This document shows, piece after piece, positions 54,790-62,989 of a stretch of 64,000 bases of DNA. Origin of the DNA: Oscillatoria sp. FACHB-1406 (GTDB lineage Bacteria > Cyanobacteriota > Cyanobacteriia > Cyanobacteriales > Spirulinaceae); the NCBI RefSeq assembly GCF_014698145.1, contig NZ_JACJSM010000015.1, forward strand, positions 1 through 64,000, written 5' to 3'. Positions within the stretch are counted from its first letter, which is position 1. Each line of letters begins with the position of its first letter. Below the pieces are notes generated by a model. It saw only the letters and a list, made by a program, of their open reading frames with translations. It was not told the DNA's origin and ran no database searches. Both the position numbers and the translations under genes were made by a program.

Positions 54790-55092
54790 CTACGATTTAG
54801 GCTTAGTCTTAACCGCGATCGGGCCATTCACCAGCGTTTGACAGGCTAAGCGGTAGGTTTCGGGTTTCTTTTTGAGTTTTCGCTGCTCGAATTCCGTCCG
54901 CTCTGAGAGATTTTCTGCCCCTTCAACGATCTCGACGATACAAGTCCCGCACTGACCGTAACCGCCGCAATTGGTCATTTTTCCCATAAAGGTGTAAATG
55001 TCGATGTCGTTCTGTAACGCTTTTTCCCGCAAATTGGCTCCCGCAGCGACGATGACTTCTTTGTTTTCATTGACAAAATTAATACTGCTCAT
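54790..55092 (-). CDS. Plant-type [2Fe-2S] ferredoxin
   Basis: 100 residues with cysteines C42, C48, C51 and C84 ([15 protein letters not shown] and LACQ). The C-X5-C-X2-C spacing is that of plant-type ferredoxins, but the sequence is of the less acidic, specialised group rather than PetF. Electron partner unknown. Confidence 0.88.
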   Translation of the reverse strand: MSSINFVNENKEVIVAAGANLREKALQNDIDIYTFMGKMTNCGGYGQCGTCIVEIVEGAENLSERTEFEQRKLKKKPETYRLACQTLVNGPIAVKTKPKS

Positions 55093-55222
55093 GTCTTTCC
55101 TTGGGGATAATGATGTTCTCTCTAAGATATTAAGAAATCATAAGTTTTTTTGCGGATTTTTTCACGTGCAAAGGGGCATAGCATTGCTACGCCCCCAGAA
55201 ATACGACGGGATATTGGTTATC

Positions 55223-55666
55223 CTAATGTTCGACCTGCTTGCCTTTCCCCGGCGATGCCGATCGCGGTTTGCGCTTCGGGGGGACGAAAGAGGTCGGAAA
55301 ACCGAGATGTTTGAGGACTTGGTGCTGGCGATCTTGTTCTAACTGCTTGAGTTCGGTGTAATCGACCCAATGGATGCAATCCACCGGACAAGTATCGATC
55401 GCTTCTTGAACGCAGTCTTCTGTATCCCCATCTTGACGCAAGGCGCGCGATCGCCCGTAGGTGGGTTCGATGTAAAAGGTATTGGGCGCGACGTGGGCGC
55501 AGTGCTTGCAGCCGATGCAAGTAGCTTCATCGACATACACGCCTTTTTGCCGCAGTTCGCCGCCTAACTCCGGCTCGAAGCCGGAGCGTTCCGCTACCTC
55601 TCGCCAGATACCCCCGAGTTCGGGTTCCGCACCCGTTCGCGCTTCTGTTGCCTCAGAGTCGGACAT
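55223..55666 (-). CDS. [4Fe-4S] ferredoxin of the ycf35-linked cluster
   Basis: 147 residues from ATG at 55666. The cluster ligands are C50, C53, C56 (CIGCKHC) and C93 (DTCPVDCIHW), with another Cys at 85. The N-terminal 40 residues contain a doubled EPELGG motif and the C-terminal ~40 are basic. It overlaps the ycf35 stop by one base (TAATG). Confidence 0.88.
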   Translation of the reverse strand: MSDSEATEARTGAEPELGGIWREVAERSGFEPELGGELRQKGVYVDEATCIGCKHCAHVAPNTFYIEPTYGRSRALRQDGDTEDCVQEAIDTCPVDCIHWVDYTELKQLEQDRQHQVLKHLGFPTSFVPPKRKPRSASPGKGKQVEH

Positions 55667-56052
55667 TATGCACTCCAGCGTTGAACCACTAAGCGGATCG
55701 AACCATCTTCGCGATTTTGCTCTTCTGCGACTTGAAAGCCTTGTTTGGCGGATTCGCTGACTACCGCACGGTAAGCATAGCGCTGCGTGACGCGCTTGAG
55801 GAAACCTTCGACCGACCAAGGCTGCTGCCAGTATTGCAAGTCGGCAACGAGTTCGTATTCGCTACCGTTCCAGCTAAAACCGATGTCGTATTGGTTGTCT
55901 TGCGCGATCGCAACTTCAGCGCTGCGGGTTTGCCCTTGATAACCGCGAATCGACTGCGGGCCTGCTTTCCAGTCGATTTCGAGATCGTCGAGCGCCTCTT
56001 GTAAGGAGCTTAAGTTGCGAATTTGGGTTTTGATATTGCTGAAATGAGACAT
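55666..56052 (-). CDS. ycf35: Ycf35 / DUF1257 protein
   Basis: About 128 residues from ATG at 56052 (MSHFSNIKTQIRNLSSLQEALDDLEIDW). RGYQGQTRSAEVAIAQDNQYDIGFSWNG is the conserved DUF1257 block, found in cyanobacteria and algal plastid genomes. Function unknown; constant association with a 4Fe-4S ferredoxin and DUF2997 suggests a shared redox role. Confidence 0.9.
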   Translation of the reverse strand: MSHFSNIKTQIRNLSSLQEALDDLEIDWKAGPQSIRGYQGQTRSAEVAIAQDNQYDIGFSWNGSEYELVADLQYWQQPWSVEGFLKRVTQRYAYRAVVSESAKQGFQVAEEQNREDGSIRLVVQRWSA

Positions 56053-56100
56053 AATGCCGAAACTGATTTTGAAGGACAATTTAATAGATAGGGTATTGAT

Positions 56101-56187
56101 GCCCGCCCTTTAAGGCAGGGCTGCTTCGCGAGGCACTCGAGAAGTTCTGTTAGGGCGTAAGATTTGCGCCCGTGCTGGACTGGGGCT
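56101..56187. repeat. Structured intergenic element between DUF2997 and ycf35
   Basis: Contains hairpins GCCC-CCTT/AAGG-GGGC (56101-56121) and GGGCG/CGCCC around 56153-56171, in a GC-rich stretch unlike the AT-rich flanks. It may be a decayed IS200/IS605 end or a MITE. No gene inside. Confidence 0.35.
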
Positions 56188-56210
56188 GCCGCAGGGTTCC
56201 GTTCCCCACG

Positions 56211-56426
56211 TTACCACTCTCCCCAAACTGTCTGCTGAGTCGTCTTTGCCGCCGTTTGAGCTTCTTTTGCGTAGTATTCTGAAGTATTCTCGTTGGAAAC
56301 CACGCGCCCGAGTTGGGCTTCAATGGCAGCGGTAACTTCAGCGCAAGAACTCCCAATAATGCCGGTGACTTTCTCTTGGACGCGACCGTCGGGATAAATA
56401 ATGAATTCCAAGGTTTCCATGCTCAT
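56211..56426 (-). CDS. DUF2997 protein
   Basis: 71 residues beginning MSMETLEFIIYPDGRVQEKVTGIIGSSCAEVTAAIEAQLG, the DUF2997 pattern. First gene of the ycf35/ferredoxin group on the minus strand, 158 bp ahead of ycf35. Function unknown. Confidence 0.85.
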   Translation of the reverse strand: MSMETLEFIIYPDGRVQEKVTGIIGSSCAEVTAAIEAQLGRVVSNENTSEYYAKEAQTAAKTTQQTVWGEW

Positions 56427-56780
56427 AGCGAATCAGGAGCGATCGAGATGGGGTTGAAATTGGAAAAGTCTTTAAGCCGGATAAGCGCGCTCTAATTTAA
56501 TATTTGCGCGCGTTTCTCAGCATTGATTTTCAAATCTTAACTAAGTTTAATATTTATCGAGCCGTTTACATCAGCTTTTTGTTAAGTGTCGCGTAACTTC
56601 CTAAATCCGTCAAGTAGATGTAGGGATAATTGACAATGGATAATGGATAATTGACAACGTGAAGACATCCGCAGAGCGATCGCGTCTTTGTCAAGATGGC
56701 CAATAAATAACGTGAAGACACCGAGAGGGCGAACGGTTCGCCCGAAGCTCGTTTCTCACGACCGAATAGCGTAATTGCGT
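56427..56780. other. Intergenic region with short repeats
   Basis: About 350 bp. It includes ATAATTGACAATGGATAATGG repeats (56630-56660), a repeated AACGTGAAGACA at two places 59 bp apart, and the hairpin GGGCGAAC/GTTCGCCC near 56727-56743, which may end the kinase transcript. No reading frame of substance. Confidence 0.5.
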
Positions 56781-57872
56781 TTAACAGGTTCTCGGCAAGT
56801 TTTGTTTGGGAGTTTTGCGATCGCGACGCGCTTTCGATTCCCGAATCGAGCGGGCCATTCGCTCGATTGAGGACAAATGCTCGACGACGCTAGGGGGTTC
56901 CTCTTTAGGGGGCGCGGGGGCTTGATTCAAGCAGCGAAATAGATCGTCTCGAGGCAAGAGGCTATCGAGATCGGCCAGAATTTCCGCCGCCGACTGATAG
57001 CGCCTTTGCAAAGACGGTTCCAACATTTTGTCGAGGATGGTACTAAAAGATTTGCTCAAAGCGATGCGCTCCGTTCCGCGAAAGCCTTCAGACGTTCGCC
57101 ATTGCACGTTCGACGACATTCGATCGCGATCGAACTCTAAAGGCGCTTTCCCGCTTAGCAGGTACAAGCACGTCATCCCCAAAGCATACAAGTCGCTGCC
57201 ATAAACCGGGCGCAGTGCCATCTGCTCTGGCGGCGCAAAACCCGCTGTGCCGACGAAATGAGTTGTCGTACATTTTGTACTTAATTCTAAAACTTTAACC
57301 AATTGTTCCTTAACCGCACCAAAGTCAATTAAAACTAAGCGACCGTCGTCTTCACAGCGGATCACATTTTGCGGTTTAATATCCCGATGAATCGCTCCAT
57401 TACTATGAACGTATTCCAGCAGCAAAAGCATTTCTCTGAGCCAGTTTTTAACAACCGTCTCCGACTGGCAACCGTAGCGTCGAATTAATCTCGCTAGCGT
57501 CATTCCTCGAACGTATTCTTGAATCAAATAAAATTCTTCTTCTAAGACAAAATAATCTAATAAAGAGGGGATTCGGGAGTGACTGCCCAGGAGTGCTAAG
57601 ACTTTTGCTTCTCGCTGAAAGCGTCGGCGAGCCGTTTCTAAGGCTGAGGGGGCGCTAACTCGCGGGCAGAGTTGCTTGATCGCGCACAGAGGCTTACCGG
57701 GTAAGCTCCAGTCTCGCGCCAAAAAGGTTACGCCAAAGCCCCCGCGCCCCAACATTCGCAAAATTAGATAGCGCTCCCGAAACAGTTCTTTTCGACCGCA
57801 AAGCTGCCCGAGTTGTGTTTCTTGAAATACATCATTATGAAAAGCGGACAAATTGTTCAGCGGGAGAGGCAT
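56781..57872 (-). CDS. Serine/threonine protein kinase (PknB/Hanks type)
   Basis: 363-residue soluble kinase. Gly loop LGRGGFGVTF (41-50), catalytic Lys K66 (CAIKQL), HRDIKPQN (D164) and DFG (183-185). No membrane segment or sensory domain follows; the C-terminal ~60 residues are low-complexity and basic. All catalytic residues are present. Targets unknown. Confidence 0.92.
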   Translation of the reverse strand: MPLPLNNLSAFHNDVFQETQLGQLCGRKELFRERYLILRMLGRGGFGVTFLARDWSLPGKPLCAIKQLCPRVSAPSALETARRRFQREAKVLALLGSHSRIPSLLDYFVLEEEFYLIQEYVRGMTLARLIRRYGCQSETVVKNWLREMLLLLEYVHSNGAIHRDIKPQNVIRCEDDGRLVLIDFGAVKEQLVKVLELSTKCTTTHFVGTAGFAPPEQMALRPVYGSDLYALGMTCLYLLSGKAPLEFDRDRMSSNVQWRTSEGFRGTERIALSKSFSTILDKMLEPSLQRRYQSAAEILADLDSLLPRDDLFRCLNQAPAPPKEEPPSVVEHLSSIERMARSIRESKARRDRKTPKQNLPRTC

Positions 57873-58312
57873 AGTGTTTTAAGCGAGGTAAAAATTTACC
57901 GGAGTTATAATATCGAGTGTAATTTTTCTGCTCGCAAATCATATCTCAAATTATAAAATATTTCTAAATCTCACAAGTGAATTTACGAAATACTTAAGCT
58001 CGATTAAATGACTTGCTCCGAGAAAACCACAAATTATCCGTAAATGTGCTTAGAGGTGTTTAAAAAGACAGGAATTGTTAAAACATTAACATCCAATTTG
58101 ATTATACAAAAGTCGATCGAGAAAAATAAGTGCGACAGGCGGTCAAAGATTTTTGAGGACTTTTTAGGTAGGGTTGGGTTAAGGCTTCTGACGGGTCTTA
58201 GCCGAGAAGGGCAGCTTTTTAAGGTATCCTAAAGCTGAAGCGACGAACTCCGAATCTTCGCCCCAGCAGTGCGGAGAGAATCGATCGAACACCCGAAAAA
58301 AATAGCAAGACA
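57873..58312. other. Intergenic region kinase / ycf23
   Basis: 440 bp, AT-rich near the kinase start. One weak 62-codon plus-strand frame (58044-58232) has no recognisable domain. It presumably carries divergent promoters. Confidence 0.45.
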
Positions 58313-59065
58313 ATGACAATGAAGTCTAAATTACAGCAAGCCTTTCAAGGACGCAATGCTCTCAAAATTATTAGCGGTTTGAACAATTTTGACCGCGATC
58401 GCACCGCAGCCACGATTAAAGCCGCTACAGCGGGCGGCGCAACCTTTGTCGATATTGCTGCGGATCCAGAACTCGTCAAAATGGCACGCCAACTGACTGC
58501 TTTACCGATTTGCGTTTCAGCAGTGGAACCGGAAAAATTGGTTCGTGCGGTGGAAGCAGGGGCCGATTTAGTCGAAATCGGTAACTTTGATAGCTTCTAC
58601 GCGATCGGACGGCGCTTTGAAGCCGAAGAAGTTTTAGCGCTGACTCGCGAAACGCGATCGCTCCTACCCGATATTCTTCTTTCCGTTACCGTTCCCCACA
58701 TCCTCGAACTCGATCGCCAAGTCGAACTCGCTGAAGCCCTCGTCGAAGCCGGTGCGGACATCATTCAAACCGAAGGCGGAACCAGCAGCCATCCCGTTGC
58801 ACCCGGAACCCTCGGTTTAATCGAAAAAGCTGCCCCCACCCTAGCCGCAGCTTACAGCATTTCTCGCGCCGTCTCCGTTCCCGTTCTCTGCGCTTCCGGT
58901 ATCTCCAGCGTCACCGCACCGATGGCGATCGCGGCGGGCGCTTCCGGCGTTGGCGTTGGCTCGGCTATCAACAAGCTCGGCGACGAAGTAGCAATGGTTG
59001 CAGCCGTCCGCAGTTTAGTCGAAGCCTTAGCGACAGCGACGGCAACTGTTGAAAATCGCGCTTAA
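58313..59065 (+). CDS. ycf23: Ycf23 / DUF561 protein
   Basis: 250-residue TIM-barrel-like protein conserved in cyanobacteria and red-algal plastids. ALKIISGLNNFDRDRTAATIKAATAGGATFVDIAADPELV and IIQTEGGTSSHPVAPGTLGLIEKAAPTLAAAYSISRAVSVPVLCASGISSVTAPMAIAAGASGVGVGSAIN are the typical blocks. Biochemical role unknown. Confidence 0.92.
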   Translation: MTMKSKLQQAFQGRNALKIISGLNNFDRDRTAATIKAATAGGATFVDIAADPELVKMARQLTALPICVSAVEPEKLVRAVEAGADLVEIGNFDSFYAIGRRFEAEEVLALTRETRSLLPDILLSVTVPHILELDRQVELAEALVEAGADIIQTEGGTSSHPVAPGTLGLIEKAAPTLAAAYSISRAVSVPVLCASGISSVTAPMAIAAGASGVGVGSAINKLGDEVAMVAAVRSLVEALATATATVENRA

Positions 59066-59160
59066 TTCGCTCGATTAGCAGGGGGGGGTCGGGGATTAGG
59101 GATTAGGGTAGAATGGCACTGCTTTAAGGCTGGTGGCGCTGCTTCACCCTACAAAGTTAT

Positions 59161-59193
59161 CTGTAGAGACGTTGACTTGCAACGTCTCTACAG
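59161..59193. repeat. Perfect 14-bp-stem inverted repeat
   Basis: CTGTAGAGACGTTG and CAACGTCTCTACAG flank the loop ACTTG. It is an interspersed hairpin of a kind frequent in cyanobacterial spacers. A second hairpin-like repeat (GGTGTGTTAGCG...CGTAACGCACC) follows near 59353-59382. The rest of 59066-59434 has no gene. Confidence 0.75.
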
Positions 59194-59434
59194 GCAATTT
59201 GTTCTTTCTTAAGTCATACCAGATTGATGTGAAGCTGCATAGCATAAAACGTAGTGGATTGTTTCAGCTAAAACTGTGCGATAGGTTTCTCGTTCTATTG
59301 CTTACTCGATCGGGGTTTCGAGAGTTTTTCTAAAGCCTCATTTTAGCTTAAACAATACAGTAGGGTGTGTTAGCGAAGCGTAACGCACCGTATATCCTGA
59401 TAATTTAGGAGAGTTTATTCTAGGCAACGCAATC

Positions 59435-60037
59435 CTAAATTGCTATAAGAGGTATTGGAATTGATTGTAACAATTGATGAAAAATCGCCTATTCTTCTTT
59501 GCGTCGTTTCAATTCCTAAGAGGTATTGGAATTGATTGTAACCTTTTTCTTCTAGATATAGGTTTCCGTCGTTATCGTTTCAATTCCTAAGAGGTATTGG
59601 AATTGATTGTAACAGTGTTGGGGTATCCATTAATATCCCTCCCACCGTTTCAATTCCTAAGAGGTATTGGAATTGATTGTAACGCTTCCTTTCGGTCGCA
59701 AAGTCGCAACTTTAACCGATGTTTCAATTCCTAAGAGGTATTGGAATTGATTGTAACGATTTCATCGAAGAAGTGCCGGGAGTTACGAAGGTTTCAATTC
59801 CTAAGAGGTATTGGAATTGATTGTAACCGTCCGGAACTCAGGACAATCAGTCCGGAACTCAGGTTTCAATTCCTAAGAGGTATTGGAATTGATTGTAACC
59901 TGTTGGTATAATCCGACCGCCCAATTGTAGCGGTTTCAATTCCTAAGAGGTATTGGAATTGATTGTAACGCTAAGAAATGGCTCTTATCTGTTGAGTTGC
60001 GTTTCAATTCCTAAGAGGTATTGGAATTGATTGTAAC
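59435..60037 (-). CRISPR. CRISPR array, 9 repeats and 8 spacers, next to a Cas12-like gene
   Basis: Eight identical 37-nt repeats start at 59506, 59577, 59647, 59721, 59791, 59863, 59933 and 60001. A ninth (59435-59471) keeps only its right 26 nt intact. Spacers are 31-37 nt and differ from each other. Read on the minus strand the repeat ends ATTGAAAC, the common crRNA handle of cyanobacterial repeats. The degenerate copy lies at the far left end. Both facts place the leader at the right and transcription leftward, in the same direction as the effector gene. The repeat contains a CAATTCC/GGAATTG inverted pair, so its RNA can fold. Confidence 0.95.
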
Positions 60038-60175
60038 CGCTATGCTGTAGAGCCAAGACTCAGTAAGGCTTTCAGCCTCTGGTTCCGGGGCTTGCATATC
60101 GGTAATGGATTCCAGAGTTTCAGTTTAGCACGAAAATCGCTGAAACCCTTACCCCATCTGGTGCGGGAGGCAATC
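60038..60175 (-). other. Putative CRISPR leader between effector and array
   Basis: 138 bp between the effector stop and the first (right-most) intact repeat. No further repeat copy and no cas1/cas2. It would hold the leader if the array is read leftward. An 86-codon frame crossing it overlaps the effector and is not believed. Confidence 0.4.
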
Positions 60176-62326
60176 TCACGCATCATCGCCTGTAACCCGC
60201 TTTCTGCGGACTTTTGAGGGTTGTTTGTTTTGTTCGTTCCATTTACACCTCCTGCCTCCCGCATCTTCATAATTTTCCGAGTAAATATACTTATCGTCAA
60301 ACTTAGCCCGTTGTAGCAACACGATCGCGGCTTTACAATCGCGATCTTCCTCGTAATTACAGCGATCGCAGCGATACCAACGCTCTTCTAGTGTAATATC
60401 GACGATGTTTCCGCAAACGGGGCATTCTTTTGTACTATTTTTGCTCTCAATGCGCTTAAACTCTACACCAGCAACCTTAGACTTTTGTTCGATGAGACTA
60501 ATCAGTTGTCCGGGGGCAGCATCGACTAAAGACTTACTCAGCCCGGATTTCTGCTGTTTCCGGTTGCGATCGTATCCCGAACCGTCTTCGCGAAGTTTTT
60601 TCTTCGCTTTTTTACGGAGATTGGCTGATTGTACGCCATCCTCAATCGCGATCGCGCCAAATGTCCGTACTAAATAAGTGCTAATTTTATGGTTGAGACA
60701 GCGCCGCGACAACTTCACTTGTTCGTGCAATCGCTTCTCTGCTTGCTGTAACTTGGCTTCGCGTTGACTTTGTTTTTTACCCTGCCAATGTTCGTAGTGG
60801 CGATACTTCAAAGTATTGCACGCCGATTGAGAAATAATCGCTTTAATATCCTTCTCACTGTGCAAAGGCTCGCGTAATAAAGATTCAGCATCTTTAATGG
60901 AAATATGAGGACTCACTTCTCGAATTTCTTCTACCGTGCGTCCCGGTTCCTTTAACCAGATAATCAAGCGTTTGATTAACTTTTTCGCTTGCTTGCGTTG
61001 CAGTCGCTTCAACCGCTTTTCTGAGTTCCGCAAAAAGCGAGGATTTTGTATTTTTTTATTACTATCCGTCGTCAAAAGTGCATTTAAACCCGGATCGATG
61101 CCTACTGCCTTCTTCGATTTTGTCGGTTTAATCCGACTGGGCAACTCGCCGGTAAGCTGAACGTAATAGCCCGAAACTCGCTTGCAAATCTTAAAGACGG
61201 CAATTAGGGGAATTTCCCCTGTTTCAGGATTGCGCCAGCGCTTGGTTAAACCCTTAACTTTGAGGGTATCAACTGTTAATTTAGCAAATCCTGGAATGCC
61301 TCGGAGTCTATCGTACTTATCAGTATCGGGTTTTACGCTTGTCTTAGGGTTAGGATGAATTAATGTCTCGATTGTCTCTTTGCGGGGCTTAAATCTAGGT
61401 TTACCTCGTTTGTTATTATTAGACCCAAAACGAGATTTATCGTACTCTTGCCAACTGGTTGCTAAATTCTTAAGAGTACCTGCTCTAAACTTAGTAGGGA
61501 TGGGAATTACCGCATCAATCCATTCAGGATGTACTTCGCTAGAGCGCATTTCTTTTAGGATTTTATTGTCGTTCATTTTGGTGATTCCACCCTTCTGCCC
61601 AAAGCCCGTAGAACGCAAATAAACATCGACGCGCTTGACTTCGGGATAAAGTTCATCATCGCCCCATACTTCGCCATCTCTACGATTAGGTTCGCGCCAG
61701 TCGGGATGCTTCCGATACAGAACAATTGGTTTTCCTTGCTCGTCCTTTTGCCACTGCCAGCCCCAGACATTTAAAAATGCTGCATTTGTATAAACGCACT
61801 TCTCATGGTCGAGAATGAGCGGTAAAGTACCATCCTTTTTCGGCGTGACATTTTTGTAGCGTTTAAGCTTCTTAATTTCCTGAAGTGCTTGATGGTCGAG
61901 AAGAGAGCAATAAGGAACGAGGATGCGATCGCATTGGTCTTGCTGGTCACTTTTTAGATCTCGATAGTTATTGACCCAGCATTTCGTTTCATTGTCAATG
62001 TAAACGTATCGTTTTTCAATCGGTAACGGACAGCAAGGTAAATTCAAGTCGCCAACATCTTCAACGTGCTTTTTAAATTCGCCCGCTTTCGTTTGTGCCT
62101 TCCCCTTTTTATCCAGTAAATCTTCGGGGGGATACCCAACTAAAAGTTTTACGGTTTTGGGTGCATACCCTCGGAACTCATCAAAATCGCATAATGCTCG
62201 CAATCCAAGATTCCAGACATTGCGCTGCACTTCCAAACAGCGATCGATGAACTCTGCTTGTTCGCGAGTGGGATAGCATTTAAACTCCAAAACAAGCATC
62301 CCTTTAGAACTCTCTTCCTTTTCCAT
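60176..62326 (-). CDS. Type V CRISPR effector, TnpB-like Cas12 (type V-U class)
   Basis: 716-residue RuvC nuclease, predicted RNA-guided. An N-terminal TnpB-like opening (LVLEFKCYPTREQAEFIDRCLEVQRNVWNLGLRAL) and a long recognition region (about 70-400) come first. RuvC-I has D411 (AVGIDPGLNALL). A ~75-residue helical insertion precedes RuvC-II with E562 (AIAIEDG). The zinc ribbon has C635, C638, C653 and C656 (CPVCGN and CDRC). RuvC-III has D661-R-D663 (EEDRDCKAAIVLL). All catalytic residues are intact, unlike Cas12k. Length exceeds IS605 TnpB (about 400) and suits small Cas12 types. GAGAG lies 5 bp before the ATG. Subtype (possibly V-U2/C2c8-like) is not settled. Confidence 0.82.
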   Translation of the reverse strand: MEKEESSKGMLVLEFKCYPTREQAEFIDRCLEVQRNVWNLGLRALCDFDEFRGYAPKTVKLLVGYPPEDLLDKKGKAQTKAGEFKKHVEDVGDLNLPCCPLPIEKRYVYIDNETKCWVNNYRDLKSDQQDQCDRILVPYCSLLDHQALQEIKKLKRYKNVTPKKDGTLPLILDHEKCVYTNAAFLNVWGWQWQKDEQGKPIVLYRKHPDWREPNRRDGEVWGDDELYPEVKRVDVYLRSTGFGQKGGITKMNDNKILKEMRSSEVHPEWIDAVIPIPTKFRAGTLKNLATSWQEYDKSRFGSNNNKRGKPRFKPRKETIETLIHPNPKTSVKPDTDKYDRLRGIPGFAKLTVDTLKVKGLTKRWRNPETGEIPLIAVFKICKRVSGYYVQLTGELPSRIKPTKSKKAVGIDPGLNALLTTDSNKKIQNPRFLRNSEKRLKRLQRKQAKKLIKRLIIWLKEPGRTVEEIREVSPHISIKDAESLLREPLHSEKDIKAIISQSACNTLKYRHYEHWQGKKQSQREAKLQQAEKRLHEQVKLSRRCLNHKISTYLVRTFGAIAIEDGVQSANLRKKAKKKLREDGSGYDRNRKQQKSGLSKSLVDAAPGQLISLIEQKSKVAGVEFKRIESKNSTKECPVCGNIVDITLEERWYRCDRCNYEEDRDCKAAIVLLQRAKFDDKYIYSENYEDAGGRRCKWNEQNKQPSKVRRKRVTGDDA

Positions 62327-62367
62327 AAAACTCTCAAAAAAGAATTAAATTTTAGTTCTACGATCCC

Positions 62368-62396
62368 TTGATTTTCCCGGAAAACAAATATATTAT
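62368..62396 (+). promoter_or_regulatory. Promoter for the candidate tracrRNA
   Basis: -35 TTGATT (62368-62373), 17-bp spacer, -10 TATTAT (62391-62396), predicting a start near 62403. It points away from the effector gene into the hairpin-rich stretch. The same AT-rich segment also reads TATAAT on the minus strand (62392-62397) and could serve the effector gene. Confidence 0.6.
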
Positions 62397-62402
62397 AAAG
62401 TG

Positions 62403-62635
62403 AGATAGCGACGTTTGGGCGCGAATCGTAGGGATCCTTAAATTTAAGGATGAAGCGGAATTAACCGATGCGGCATTGACGCAAAGCAATGCTTATCCCT
62501 CTAAGCGCGGGGACTTTTGAGGCGAGGCAGAAACAGAACCGCGAACTTATATAAGACCCCATCGCAAGGCGATGGCAATACCTTAAGAGGTAGGAGCGGA
62601 GCTTTAGGCTCCGCTTCGGCTTTATTCTAGATTAG
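62403..62635 (+). ncRNA. Candidate tracrRNA of the type V locus
   Basis: No reading frame, but a dense series of hairpins: 18-bp palindrome ATCCTTAAATTTAAGGAT (62434-62451), GCATTG/CAATGC (62473-62492), CCATCGC/GCGATGG (62559-62575), and GCGGAGC/GCTCCGC (62596-62614) followed by a T-rich end. Segment 62576-62592 (CAATACCTTAAGAGGTA) matches the plus-strand repeat CAATTCCTAAGAGGTA except for one substitution and one extra T. RNA made rightward could therefore pair with leftward-transcribed crRNA. Anti-repeat near the 3' end recalls type V-K tracrRNAs. Confidence 0.6.
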
Positions 62636-62740
62636 ACTCTTACACGCTCTCGATAGCAACCTCACATTAATGACCCTGACTTTCGAGCCAAAAACTTATA
62701 GAAATTTACTAATAAAGTATCAACCTAAAGTGAAACACTT

Positions 62741-62971
62741 AGCCCGCCAAGAACTCAAGTTCTTGGCTAATAGCTGAAACCCGTTGAAACGGGTTGGATA
62801 ATACCAATTCTCAGTTACGATGCACTAAATTTTTCGTCGTAGGGGCAGCCACATTGTTATGCCCTCTTCGGGAATCGTGCAAAATCAATGAGAATTGGTA
62901 TAAGTCTGAATTTCCGAGTCATCTTTAGATGACTTGAGTTATTAGCCTTGGGTTTGAACCCAAGGCGGGCT
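62741..62971. repeat. REP-doublet-like element (AGCCCGCC ... GGCGGGCT)
   Basis: Inverted copies AGCCCGCC-hairpin-GGCTAATA at both ends. The left hairpin arms are AAGAACT/AGTTCTT and the right ones are TTGGGTT/AACCCAA; both are fully self-complementary although their sequences differ. A second hairpin in each half also differs but still pairs (AACCCGTT/AACGGGTT against AGTCATCT/AGATGACT). The 100-bp ATACCAATT element is nested in the centre. Confidence 0.6.
62802..62901. mobile_element. 100-bp MITE-like element with perfect 13-bp terminal inverted repeats
   Basis: Ends ATACCAATTCTCA and TGAGAATTGGTAT. The inner part matches, in the opposite orientation, the truncated copy at 47796-47875. Non-coding. 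It sits inside a larger inverted-repeat element. Confidence 0.75.
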
Positions 62972-62989
62972 ATGCTTCGATTCATTAAC

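Noticed and set aside
58044-58232. 62-codon frame upstream of ycf23
   Set aside because: No similarity to a known family and no ribosome-binding site; typical chance frame in AT-rich DNA.
60040-60300. 86-codon minus-strand frame between array and effector
   Set aside because: It overlaps the effector's 3' end in another frame, has no recognisable domain and crosses the likely leader.
59435-62640. CRISPR-associated transposon (type V-K, Cas12k) interpretation
   Set aside because: The effector keeps all RuvC acidic residues and no tnsB, tnsC or tniQ gene is present in the window.
62940-62971. Possible tRNA T-arm (GGGTTTGAACCC)
   Set aside because: It is one perfect hairpin of an interspersed repeat; no cloverleaf can be formed around it.
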